NCBI GenBank assembly: GCA_023375785.1
Contig: SZWC01006792.1
Coordinates: 30,838-94,837, forward strand
Source of the DNA: Penium margaritaceum
Taxonomy: Eukaryota > Streptophyta > Zygnematophyceae > Desmidiales > Peniaceae
DNA length: 64,000 nucleotides
Direction: 5' to 3'
In this document: positions 23,376 through 34,205 of the stretch, in pieces
How positions within the stretch are numbered: position 1 is the stretch's first letter
How the letters are laid out: each line of letters opens with the position of its first letter
Notes under the pieces: generated by a model
Database searches by the model: none
What the model saw: only the letters and a program-made list of their open reading frames with translations
Told to the model about the DNA's origin: nothing
Made by a program: the position numbers and the translations under genes

Positions 23376-26300
23376 CTCCCCCATGACTCACCAGGGCAGT
23401 GCACATGGATGGGCAATGAGCACATCCATCAGGTAGGCAAAACTCCTCCAAGACAAGCAATACGTAGGCAGGGGTAGAGAGGGTAGCTCACGGATACACA
23501 CTGACCGTAATCACAGCCTTGTTGAACGAGTCGTGCTTCATTGTCTTGATCTAGAAGTCAGCTCTCACCCTGTTGTCTCAACCCACATGATGATGACGCT
23601 GCCATTGTGCAACAACGAATGTACATTATGATACTCAGCATTGATGTGCTTTGTGCACGTGTGATGCACGCCCTCGTTGTCAGTGATGGCCATGGCACTC
23701 TCATTGTCACAGTGCGATGTGATGGACGCAAGAGACTAATGAAACTTGAACAACAGATGACACAACCACACAATTTCACACGCGCCAGAAACAACGGCCA
23801 CCTACCCAGCCTCAGCAATTCTGCGTGCTACACAATCTTGCTTGCCACTGTGCCAGGACACAGCCGTGCCGTCAACAAGGAAGATCCAGCCTGTGCAGCT
23901 CTTGCCGTCCGGGCTGCCAGCCAAGTCACTATTGTTAGAGCCCATATCAACAACACACATTTGTCGACGGTACATAAGGCCTCGTCTTGGAGTCGAGATG
24001 ACATAGCACAAGTTGTGGATCGCAGCTTCGAAATGGAGGTGACGCAACTCCTGGGAGAACTATGCTAGGAGGTTGACGGCAAAAGCGATGTCTAGTTGCG
24101 TCGTCCTTCCCAGGAACATCAGTGACCCAATGACATGCAGATACGTGGTCACATTGGCTGGCTCCCCCACAACGACTGTGTCTAGATGGTTCAGCTCTAT
24201 TTGGCCATCAAGCGACATGAGTGAGGATGCGCTTGGCACAAGAGGTAGAACATCGGCAAACCGAGTGGATAGGGTTTGGACGTAGGCAGCCTGGTGGATG
24301 TGCATGACACCCTGGGAGCGATCATGCTCTAACTCCATACCTAGGAACACTCGGGCAGGTCGCAGGTCCTTCATCTCATAGGTGGTGTGAAGTAAGTCCT
24401 TGATGCGCTGGATGGCAGCTGCATCCGGCGACGCAACAAGGAGGCTGCTGGCGTAGACTAGGACACGGACGAAGGGCTGGCCTCTTGGGTTGATGAATAG
24501 TGCGGGGTCTGCAGTGTTGTAAAGGAGGCCGCCACGAAGAAGCGTGTGACTAATCTCTTGGTTCTAGTAGTGAGGAGATTGCTTTTGGCCGTAGAGGTCC
24601 TTACGTAGTCCCAACACCCTTCCATTGACGTCGTCAAAGCTTGGGACCTGCTTTATGTAGAGTTCCTCGCCCTCCAATGAGTCATGGAGGAATGCATTAC
24701 TCACTTCCATCTGATGTAGTTCCCGCCCGTGTTGGACAACAAGACCAAAGAGCACCCGGCTAGTGGAGAACTAGCCAACCGGAGTGATCTGGTTATAGTC
24801 GACCGAGGGACCTGAGCAAACCCCTTGGCCGTAGATGGGCCTTGTACTTTTCCATAGAGTTATTGGGCTTCCATTTACGCCAAAAGACCCACTTGACGCT
24901 GATGTCCTCGCGGCCGGGGGGAGGTCAACAAGCTCATAAACCTGATGCTGCCGGGTGGCAGTGAGCAAGTCGGCACATGCGTCCTCCCAGTGTGCAGCTC
25001 GAGGGAAGCATGAGCCTCACGCAAGGTGGCCGGGTCCTCAGGACGTACCGTGGAGTAGATAGTGCGCGCGTGCGCGTCCCGAGCCCCAGGTGGCATGTGC
25101 ATGAGCGCAGCTGTAACGACGTGTTGGTGCTCTTGATGGAGCATGGCGTAGTCAATGTAGAGATGGGGTGGAGATCTACAACAACAGCCAATGTGGCCAC
25201 GCCAAGGGCCTTGGTGCCAGGGTCCCCACTCACAACTGTGGGGGTGGGCCAGTTAGGAGGCGAGGAGACTCGTGGGGCGACAGGGGGTCGTGGCAAGAGA
25301 GGGCACGACGCGACGGCCTGTGCGCTCACTGATGGCTTGAGTTGGAGGCTACAGCCTAAGCCACATGTGTAGCGTGGCAGGGCGGGAGGCAAAAGAGAGG
25401 GGGCAGCTCGGAGCGAGTCAGTCAGTGCCTTGGGCGCGTCCTGGGGCGGTGAGAGGGAGGCCCATGACAGTTCAACCAACGAGGATGAGGCTGCCGGCCC
25501 AGAGGGACCAGCTCATGCGGACGAGGCGGTTGGCCGAGAGGGACTAGCGGACGCGAATGGGGCGGCCAATCCGGGGGGGCTAGCGGACAAGGACGAGGCG
25601 GACGGCGCGGAGGGACCAGTGGGTGCAAGCCGGCCTGTCAGCCTGGAGGGGCCAACGGGTACAGACTGGGTTGCCGGCCCGGAGGGGCCATTGGGTACAG
25701 GCTGGGCTTGCCGGCCTTGAGGGGCAAACGGGTGCAAACGGAGCTATCGGCTCGGAGAGGCCAACGGGTGCAGGCGGGGCTGCCGGCCAAAAGTGGCCAA
25801 CAGGTGCAGACAGGACTGCCGGCCCTGGGGGGCCAGTGGGTGAAGGCAATCTATCGCCACAAAGTAGCAAGATGGAGGATGGACTCACCAATCACCCATG
25901 CAACCGGTGGGGCATCAACAAGATGGAGCAAAGGAGGTCATGGGGAAACAACTTCTCAAAGAAGAGGGCATCCCGGGACTCAACGATGTAGTGCTGGGAG
26001 GGATCACTGAAGCGCGAGGGTTTGAACTGACGTGAGACGCCAAGGAAGGTACACGGATGCCAGTGGGGGATAAGCTTGCCGGCTTGCTGTGGGACAGGCA
26101 ACCACATAATGGCCACGCAACCCTAGACGCAAGCCTGGCAGAGGTCAGCACGCTGACCACACCATGCTAGTACAGCGTGGACTATCGGGGAAGGGGTCTG
26201 TGGAAAACCCAATTCTAGATCCATGTCATGTAGGCCATATCTTCAAGAAGAACCCATCAGAGAGACTGGATTCTACGGGCATAGTGCGCATGGCGTCGGT

Positions 26301-28869
26301 CATGGCACGGTTTCACCGCTCTGAGACGTCGTTCTGGACGGGCGTGTAAGGTGCTGACGTCTCATGATGGATCTCGCGAGAGGTGAGGAAGGTCGTGGTC
26401 TCGCCCATGAACTCACCACCATGATCAATGTGGAAACGATGAAGAGGATGAACACACTCATGTTCTGCACCAAAGAGTCAGTCCTGAATGGTGGAAGCAA
26501 CGTTGTTGTTCTGCCGAAGGCAGAAGACCTAGCGTTAGCGAGAGTGGTCGTTAATGAGGGTGAGGACATAGCGTCCTTGCTCCTAAAGAAAACTCTGTGA
26601 GAAGGGGCCTCATGATATCGGAGTTGATCACATCCAGATGGGCAGACGCAAGGGAGGACATGGGGTAAGTGGAGCGGTGCATCTTCCCTTGAACACAGTC
26701 AATGCATTGAGTGGGATACGACATGGGAAAGGAGGAGGGGGTCAAGGCCCTTGGCCGGCTGGGTGCGGAGTATGCTGTCAATGACAACCGAGTTGACGTG
26801 GTAGAGGCGGCAATGTAGAAGGCGGAGGTGCTACATAGAGAGCACGTTGATGATGAATAAGTGGCCTGTGTTGGCTGACGGAGAGGATATACAAGGGACA
26901 TGCCACGGGGTGCCACGAGCAATGGCGTGTAGGAAGACACGACCAGACGGATGCAACAACACAGTACTAGCACCATACGAGTACGAAATGTCCATGCTCA
27001 TGCGGTCGAGGGTAGTGACAGATAGGAGGCTGAGCTGAAGACTAAGGATGAAGATGACATTAGTCACAAAGACATCCCCAGCGGGACCCTAGAAACAAAC
27101 AACACCGACACCGCAAACAGGGAACAACACCGACATGCAATGACACCAAGCATGTTGAAGGCCTTGTGTGAGGCTGTTATTTGATGCGTGATCCCGGAGT
27201 CAATGATCCAGGTCTTGGCACGATCTTGGATTGGTGTTGCAAGTTTGCTAACCGATTCAAGGCAATGGGTGAGCAACGCGGACACGGTGGACGAGGGGGT
27301 GAACCCAGGCTGCTAGTCATCAAGCCATGCGATGTCATCATATAGAGGAGTGGGAGGGGAGGGGATGGGAGAGGACGGGATGGACGAGGAAGCAAGACAC
27401 AACCGTAGCTGAGTCTCTGTCATGCAAGGTAGGGCAAGCAAATAGGCGGTGATGCAACTCGCACTTCCCTAGGGGGGAGGGCGAGGGAGGCCGAGCTGGA
27501 GAGCGATGAATTGCTCCAATTGGCGCTCATGCATGGAGGGCCCGGGGGCGTAGACCGGCTACGGTGTGATGGCGCCGGAGCCCGGAAAGGAGGAAGTCTG
27601 CGCTGGTGATGGAAGGAGTGGCGCCGATGGTTGCGGATGGTACTGTTGTAGGGCCGAGGATGGTAGGATTGGTGCAATATTGGAGGACTGGAGCTACCGG
27701 ATGGGGTGGAGGCATCAGGGGTGGCAACAATAATGGCAGTAGTGTCGAGAGGGAAATCACGTTGGCGACACATGGTGGCGATGCCGCACGCCTCGTGCGT
27801 CATGACCGGGCACATATGCCACCACTGGCCTGGCTGGCCACAGTTGTGGCACAGCAGGTCGCTACCACTGGATCTAGTCGGCTGCTGCTGCTGGCCATTG
27901 CACTTTCTCCTCTTGGGCTTCTTCTTCCCTAACAACAAGGAGCCAACGGACGCAACTTCTATGGGGCAGTGATAACTACGTAGGTGACTGCAGGGGAGGC
28001 AAGGGCCTCTGTGCGGTGAACGTGCGCCTCCATGTGAGCCCCCTCAATCCTCAAGAACAACTCGTATGCATAGGGCCAGAGGGTGCCTTGGGCCGCTATC
28101 ACGGTGAGGACGTCCTGGGTGTAGTGTACAAAGACGACAATGAACATGCCAGCACCGCGCGTGATGGTCAGGAGCGCGACGAGAGGGGGTGGAGCAACGT
28201 TCTCGAGGCGGCATAGGATGTCCTCCACCCGTTGTTAGTAGGAGGTGACCGACTCAGTCTCCCACATGTGTACAGAGTTGAACTCCTTGAGTAGACGGCT
28301 GGTCTCATCCTTGTTGGAGAGGTGATAAGGGCGCGTCATATCGTGCCACGCAAATACAGGGTATGGAGTCCTGCCAATGGTGAAGTCGTTGAGGACGGGC
28401 TCGATGGCGAGGGGAGCAGTGAGAGGGGCGATCGGGACGAGAGTGCGTACAAAGCGACGAGCATCATGTAGTTGGTCAGCCTGGGAGGGATCGTACGGGA
28501 GAGTGTAGTATGGTCGCAGGCCCTCACTCTGTGCCTAGATGTAGAAGCTGAGCTCCTAGCTCCAACTGTTTGCCGGCTCGGAGCGGCGAGGGCAGGGTCT
28601 CAAATTCCTTTGCCCTACGGCCAACACCCAGGGTGGGGCCAAGGATTGCAGTCACAGTCTGCCGCTGGCGCTGGGTCTGCTGTTGTGCCATGTAATGCGT
28701 GGCAACAGAAATGGTGTGATTGGCATATCCCAGAGGAAGGAAGACAGTGCGACACTTGTGTGGTTCTATGGTGTTGGCGGCTACAATGCTGCAAGTTGTT
28801 GTGTTAGTACGGGAAGATTCTAGCAAATGGCGGCTAGGGGGTCTAGCAAACCAGCGGGACTGGTGACAA

Positions 28870-29860
28870 AGCCAACAGGCTGTTGCTCTTGCTACTGTTG
28901 TTGTAGTTTTTGGTGGTGGTGGTGCTGCTGTTGTTTGTGGTGGTGTTGTTGTTTCTGTTGGTGGTATTGCTGCTACTGCTACGGTGGTAGCATGGGCTGT
29001 TGTTGCTACAGGTGAAGCTGCTATTGTTGTTGCAGCTGCTACTATGGCTACTAGTGTTGCTATTGTTACTACTATAGCTACAACGGTAGCAATAGCTACT
29101 GCTGTTGTAGCGGCTATTGCTATTGCTGCTGTTGCAGCTGCTACAACTACTGTAGGAAAGGGGAACCACTGGGTCCTCCAATAAAGGAGGACTCCTCCTC
29201 ACTGGGGCTTTTAGCCATGGCCCTAGTTTGAGTTTTGATTTTTACTTCTTTTTCTGCTTGATTGCTGAAGTTAGTAATGATGTGAGTAGGGACGTCAATC
29301 GACGACGGCTGATGTCAACAGTGGCTCACATATGCTGATGTCAAAAGTGAATCGCTGTTGATGCCACGGCTACCGTACTACTATTGCTACTGATGCGGTT
29401 GTTGCTGCACTACCACTGCTACTATTTGTGCTATCGCGGTGGTTGTTACACTCCTATTGCTATTGTGGCTCATGCTGTGTCGCCCGCAAGTGCCGTTGTG
29501 GCACTCGTAGCTCTTGCTACTACTACAGCTGATGCTATGGCTGCTACTATTGTGGGTGTTGTTGCGGCTGCTGTGCTGCCTCTACTGTTGTTGAAGCTAC
29601 TGTCATAGCTACTACAATGCCGATACTGCTATGGCTACAGCTGCACTACGGCTGCTACTACGGCTGTTGCTGCGGAAGCCGTGGATGTGCTAGAGCTGTA
29701 GCTTCTACGACGGCTACAGCTGTGCTACGGGTGTTGCCATGGCTACCGTCCTAGTTGTTATTGTGGCTACTACAGCCGCATTACTGATGCTGCTGCAGTT
29801 GCTGTGGTGCTGGATGTTGTTGCTACCGCGGGAGCAGTTGCAAGGGAGAGAAGGAAAGGG
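28870..29860 (-). repeat. CAG/CTG-rich leader of Copia-C
   Basis: Nearly 1 kb of GCTGCTACTRTTG-type triplet-rich sequence (CAG/CAR on the minus strand) lies between the primer site and gag. Open frames on both strands here give Ser/Asn- or Ala/Thr/Val-rich shadow peptides and are not taken as genes. A cluster of GGACGTCA and TGATGTCA motifs lies within it at 29,290-29,343. Confidence 0.75.
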
Positions 29861-30161
29861 TGGCAAGGAACTTCCCTTCTCAGTGGCGTCATCGCCACGT
29901 GTCGGTGCTACGACATCACCAGTTGGTTTGTCGGTTGCGATTCCGCTAATGCTACTGCCATTGTAGAGTCCATGTCGTTGAAGAAAAAAATCAACAGCAT
30001 TTCCCCTGTGTAGGGATCGTTTTGACGACATCACCAGGAGTGGGTTAACTCTGCCAGGAATTCTTTGGCAAAGTTTCTTCTGCACGGGCACTTTTCTGGG
30101 ACGGTCGGCGTTGACTAGGAAATGAACGCCTTGCTGCTGACCAGATCTGCTGCTTCTGCTA

Positions 30162-30179
30162 GGCTCTGGCTATGATACT
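30162..30179 (-). other. Primer-binding site of Copia-C (decayed)
   Basis: On the minus strand, AGTATCATAGCCAGAGCC lies four bases after the 5' LTR end. It resembles TGGTATCAGAGCC with a short insertion, so the same initiator tRNA-Met primer as Copia-B is likely. Confidence 0.5.
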
Positions 30180-30183
30180 AAAC

Positions 30184-31486
30184 TGGAAACTATCCTAGAG
30201 CAGCGTGTTGGGGCTGCAGTATGGTTGGAGTAGGCATGGCTCCACGCTCCTTGCTTTGCATTGCTGCCCCCTCTAGCTACTCTAAGACTTGTGAGAGAAA
30301 ACTAACTGCTGAGGAGTTAGTGCCAGAAAGGCAGACAGAACTGAGAATGAATGGATTAGCAGCTGAGAATGAGATCAACTGAGAGATCCCTCACATGATT
30401 ACGCCCCGCTCAGCTTTGTAGAGCTTGTTGCTCTGGTGACCAACCAATCAGGAAAGGGTGAAAATGCCGATCCACCCCAATTTCTTCACCCTTGACCCTC
30501 ATGTACCCCTCCATTAGAATGATAAGCATCATCTATTCCTCCGTCGGAACAATAAGCCCCATCCACCCCTACGTCGGAACAATAAGCCTCCTTTGTCCCT
30601 GAGTCAGAACGATAAGCCTCATCCGCCCCTGCCTCAGAACAATAAACCTCATCCACCTCTGTCTCAGAGCAATAAGCCCCATGTACCCCTTAAGTGTATG
30701 GGGTACATGGGGCTTTTTGTTTTGAGACAGGGGAAAATGAGGATCATTGTTCTGGGGCAGGGGCGGATGAGGCTTATCATTCTGACGTAGGAGTGGATGA
30801 GGCCATTCGTTCCAACGAAGGGGCGGATGGGGCTTATCATTTTGACAGAAGGACGGATGGGGCTTATAGTTCTGATGTAGGGGTGGATGGGGCTTATCAT
30901 CCGAAACAAGAGGAACATGGGCTTTTCGCCTATAAATAAATTCTCTATTTCCTTGGCAGGCTGAGTTTTCTTGGTGAACCCTACCAGGCAGTCGACAGCC
31001 CCAAACCCGGGCATCATCCGGTTTCCCCGAAATTTGGACCATACCTAAGTACCCATGCTGCAAACACAGTCGTGTGGTCAGAATCATCTAGAAAAATAGC
31101 AGCAAGGAGTTATGAATGCCTAAATCCAGGTAGTGTCTAGGCTAGAATGACTCCGGCAGCAACGGTGCCTCAATGATCTTAAAGTCGGACCTTAAGCAAA
31201 ACATGACGCTGCAAGTGCAACCGTGCAGTCAGATCTGGCACAAGATATATGCAGGTAGTGTCTGCAAATGCAGTGATTTCCGGGGGCATGACTGTTGAGG
31301 AGGCCCGCAGATGGAGCTGAGCACGTCAAGCGTCTAATGGAAGAGGCTCTAGCAAAACTCGTGTGGATCAGGTCCACCAAATGATGCTCCAACAGTGTCC
31401 CGTCTCGTCGTTAGTCATCTGCACATCAATGTACACAAGCCGGGAGGACACAACAGAGCACAATGAGAAGTGTGCAAAAACCAAAA
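30184..31486 (-). repeat. 5' LTR of Copia-C, carrying a 0.5 kb insertion
   Basis: It aligns with the 3' LTR over two blocks, 30,184-30,454 and about 30,943-31,486. The intervening ~490 bp have no counterpart in the 3' LTR or in the Copia-A LTR. Without the insertion the LTR is about 815 bp. Outside the insertion the two LTRs differ by well over 10%. Confidence 0.8.
30455..30945. mobile_element. Fold-back insertion made of inverted arrays of a 30-bp repeat
   Basis: Both arms are tandem arrays of a 30-bp unit close to AATAAGCCCCATCCACCCCT plus NCGTCRGAAC, about six units on the left and seven inverted on the right. They meet at a perfect stem (30,676-30,689 with 30,700-30,713, 10-nt loop). Because 30 is a multiple of 3 and the array is inverted, both strands carry open frames of the same decapeptide repeat, near NDKPHPPLRQ. 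The whole unit is absent from the sister LTR. It resembles a non-autonomous fold-back DNA element. No certain target duplication was identified, and the outer ends are only weakly inverted (GGTGAAAA with TTTTCGCC). The open frames are probably a by-product of the repeat length, not a gene. Confidence 0.7.
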
Positions 31487-31494
31487 AGGTTTGC
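31487..31494. repeat. Right target-site repeat of Copia-C
   Basis: AGGTTTGC follows the outer end of the 5' LTR and pairs with AGGTTAGC at 15,018-15,025 (7 of 8 identical). Confidence 0.5.
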
Positions 31495-32060
31495 AACCAT
31501 TCATTATGCAAATGAAAAGGAAGGAAGAGAGGGGGTAGCCCCAGTGAAGGCGAGACTCGAGCATGATGTCGTTGGTTTGGTGCCCATTGATGAGAAAATG
31601 AGGAATGGTTCTATGATGGAGTAGACAGAAACGATGTGTAAAAGGTGTGGATGAATCCAAGTGATAAGTTTTACAAACAGGCAGTCCGTGTCAAGGGAGT
31701 CGTAGGCTTTCTCAAAGTCCATTGTCAAGAAATAGAGCAAAGGCAAGGTGTGAAGCACCCGATGATGGAGATCAGAGAGTTGTATAAGAGCATGTTGAAT
31801 ACTACGGATAAGGGCAAAGCCAATTTGATCATCATTGATTGTGTAGGAGAGTGAAGTGGCTAGACCGAGGTTAAGAGCTCATCAAGCACTTTGCCTATGA
31901 AAAAAGAACAAGGTTGTAGGTCGACAGGTGGCAATGTCATGTGGTTCTTCCTTCTCGTAGACGAGTGTGTTGACAAAGAGGCAAAACCATCACTTTGCAT
32001 TGGGCTGAGGACCAGTTGGTTATAGAGTTGCAAGATTTGATCGATAATGTACGGATATAG
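31487..32060 (-). pseudogene. LINE (L1-type) ORF2, middle piece: RT fingers and palm
   Basis: Minus-strand peptides in order: LVYEKEEPHDIATCRPTTL near 31,972-31,916 (L1 RT box with KKGDP..I.N+RPI+L), FLTMDFEKAYDSL near 31,731-31,693 (the conserved LDFEKAFDS palm motif), then ING...LESRLHWGYPLSSFLFIC near 31,591-31,505 (NG...RGVRQGCPLSPLLF). The three lie in more than one frame, so frameshifts are present and the copy is dead. The sequence runs without a break in motif order into 13,690-15,025 once Copia-C is removed, and is preceded by the piece at 42,263-43,630. The summed distance from the endonuclease end to the palm motif (about 330 codons) is what an intact L1 ORF2 would have. Confidence 0.8.
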
Positions 32061-32714
32061 TGTTCGCTACAGAGCTAACCACCTCCGGCAGAGAAGCCGC
32101 AAAACCAAAAAGCTCACAAAGGATTTTACACCTTCTTCCTTTGTAGGTATGTGTCATGCACCCCAAACTTAATCAGGCATACACTTAACCTTCAAGAGTA
32201 CTAACGCCTTAGCATTACATCTCAAGAAGAGCTCAAGTCGTCAATATGCAAAAGAGCATGAAGCAAGGGTTAATAGATCAGTATACAAGACAAGTCCTTT
32301 AATAGCTATCTGTCCAGTCCTAGAACTCAAAAGCACATTCCTGAGAAGTGGCTTGACCTTGCCACATCACCAAGAGACTTGCGCTGTGGGCTTGACACAT
32401 AAGCATCCTTGTGCCAAGGTGACTGATCAGCCGTGTTGCTTCCCAGAAACTATGGACTTTCTTCCTTGGAAGCTTCCATAGCAACCAAGATGTACATGGA
32501 GCCAGGATCGAACTCATGACCTCTCACTTGGCCAAATCAACAAAATGGCCAAGTTAACCACTCACCTACATGGTGTACTCACTGGTCATATCTCACATGA
32601 GACAGAGCATAGTTGAGTCACCCTACAACAAATCTAGGGGTCATACCTCCACAAGGGGCAGAGCGTTCCTGATCCGTCGTACAAGACTGAACAAGGGGCA
32701 AACATATTAAAAAA
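32061..32714 (-). repeat. Copia-E LTR, left arm
   Basis: On the minus strand it runs from a polypurine tract (GGTGCAAGGGAGAGA) to GCGAACA, matching 41,610-42,262 on the plus strand throughout. The outer boundary is where similarity between the arms stops and LINE RT sequence begins. Confidence 0.75.
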
Positions 32715-33213
32715 ATCTCTCCCTTGCACCTTGCGTCAGTTTCCATCATCATTCTTCATCACTTACGTTGACCATGCCGATACCTTGCCTGCCCGCCTGG
32801 TGGAGATCCTTGTCCAATGGCTTTGTAAGCATGTCAGCCCGGTTCAGCTTGGTGCCAACATACTCTAGCTCCAATGTCTCCTTGTAGACCAAGTCCCGAG
32901 CATAGTGGTGGCGGATCTCGATGTGCTTTGTGTGTCTGGACAGAACTGGGTTCTTGGACATGTCAATCGCGCTCATGTTGTCAATCTTGACGATTGTCAC
33001 CGTTGCCTGTGGTGCCTTCATCTCAGAGAGCAAGCTGCGAAGCCACTGCACCTCTTAACACACCTCAGACAATGCAGTGTACTCAGCTTCAGCTGTTGAC
33101 AAAGAGACACACTCCTGCTTGCGACTCGCACAACTGACAGCACCTCCATTTAGCATACACACAAAGCCGGAGGTGGATTTTCTGTCATCGATATCACCTC
33201 CCCAGTCAGCGTC

Positions 33214-33218
33214 GGTAT
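33214..33218. repeat. Left target duplication of Copia-D
   Basis: GGTAT here and GGTGT at 39,598-39,602 flank Copia-D. The uninterrupted sister arm of Copia-E reads GGTGT at this place on the matching strand (near 40,590-40,600, inverted), confirming the insertion point within the Copia-E RNase H region. Confidence 0.75.
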
Positions 33219-34194
33219 TGTCAGGATGAGATCCGCGTGATGCGGTCCCAACGTTTGTCTGATCGTCTCTAGTGGTTCACGTCTACTGTTTTGGGAGAAT
33301 CTGAGACTGAGCGTGAGCTTTCTGGTCGCCTCACGCTATGTGAGCAAGAATTTAGAGACAGTCAGTTTGCGAAGGGAATAACGTAGTTTTGCATTAGTTT
33401 TTGAACATGAACATGATCACAACATTTATAGGGCTAGTCATGAGCTTTCCAACGCACCAAATTACGCGCGATTCAGCCAAGCGTAGCTCAAGTTATGCTT
33501 GTCGAAGCGCAGGTCTCACCCACCACAGAAGCCTGATGCCGCCACTCGCCGTGGCGCCTTCATTCACGTGCGAGGCGCCTTTCCCAAGGCGCATGTCCCA
33601 TTGCACATGGTGTATGGGTCCCCTGCACTGTTTCCACGCACCCTACCCACTTTTGGGTCGTGTTTGGTGATGGGGTGTGAGGAGGTTCGAAACCTGTCCG
33701 CGGACCTGCAGTCAGAATTTTGACTAAGTCCCCGACTAACAAAACGTACTACTGAGTTTCGGACGTCGAGCCAGGATTTTGGCGAAGTCCCTCAGTAACA
33801 ACCTGCACTACTGGATCCGGTGGATGATCCACCGGATCAGGTGGATCATCCACCGGACGCCTCGGCAGGCCTATCGGAGCATTTTCTCCACATGGTATTT
33901 TTGTTACTCGGTCCGGTCGATTATCGACCGTATTTCGAGTCGCAGCCGGCTCCCAGAGCCGCTGCGCATACCCCAACTTTGGAAACCCATATCTCCCTGG
34001 ATACTTGTCCGATTCCGGCGAAACAACTTCCACCGGATTTAGAGACTTGTCAACGTTCAGGGGCAATCCTCCATTTTAGGATCCAAGCACGTTTCGAGTC
34101 GCCAGATCCGCCGGAGCGGAGTTTCCATTTTCTGGCGGCTCGTCAGCGCCTCCCAGCGCCACACTTGGGCATGCGGAGGGGCAATTCTTCAACA
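33219..34194 (-). repeat. 3' LTR of Copia-D
   Basis: 976 bp, TGTTGAAGAA to CCTGACA on the minus strand, same length as 38,622-39,597. It contains a palindrome with 17-bp arms (33,817-33,833 and 33,840-33,856, 6-nt loop) built on GGTGGATGATCCACC, and a smaller GGTCGATTATCGACC palindrome near 33,916-33,930. Confidence 0.92.
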
Positions 34195-34205
34195 TTCTCC
34201 CCCTT
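34195..34205 (-). other. Polypurine tract of Copia-D
   Basis: AAGGGGGAGAA on the minus strand directly precedes the TGTTG start of the 3' LTR. Confidence 0.75.

Larger units (their letters stand above)
15026..31486 (-). mobile_element. Copia-C: Ty1/copia element (-), holding Copia-B and a fold-back insertion
   Basis: A fossil element inserted into the LINE. On the minus strand: 5' LTR 31,486-30,184; primer site about 30,179-30,162; CAG-rich leader 29,860-28,870; gag about 28,820-27,420 with a CCHC knuckle (CHNCGQPGQWWHMC) near 27,850; protease near 27,215-27,150; GAG-pre-integrase near 26,850-26,690; integrase about 26,640-25,900; Pro/Ala/Ser-rich linker 25,850-25,430; RT about 25,000-24,060 (HQMEVSNAFLHDS, RPARVFLGMELEHDRSQG); RNase H about 24,050-23,540; polypurine tract about 23,388-23,376; then the 3' LTR, split by Copia-B into 23,375-22,606 and 15,088-15,026. 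It has many breaks. The LTR pair differs by clearly more than 10%, so it is old. It is the same lineage as Copia-A. Confidence 0.88.

Noticed and set aside
30455-30945. CRISPR-like array (regular 30-bp repeats)
   Set aside because: The repeats are contiguous with no unique spacers, inverted in two halves, and lie inside a plant-type LTR.
30569-31087. 172-codon minus-strand frame and partners encoding Pro/His-rich decapeptide repeats
   Set aside because: The reading frame is explained by the 30-bp inverted repeat array. It crosses from the fold-back insertion into the LTR, so it is not taken as a gene.
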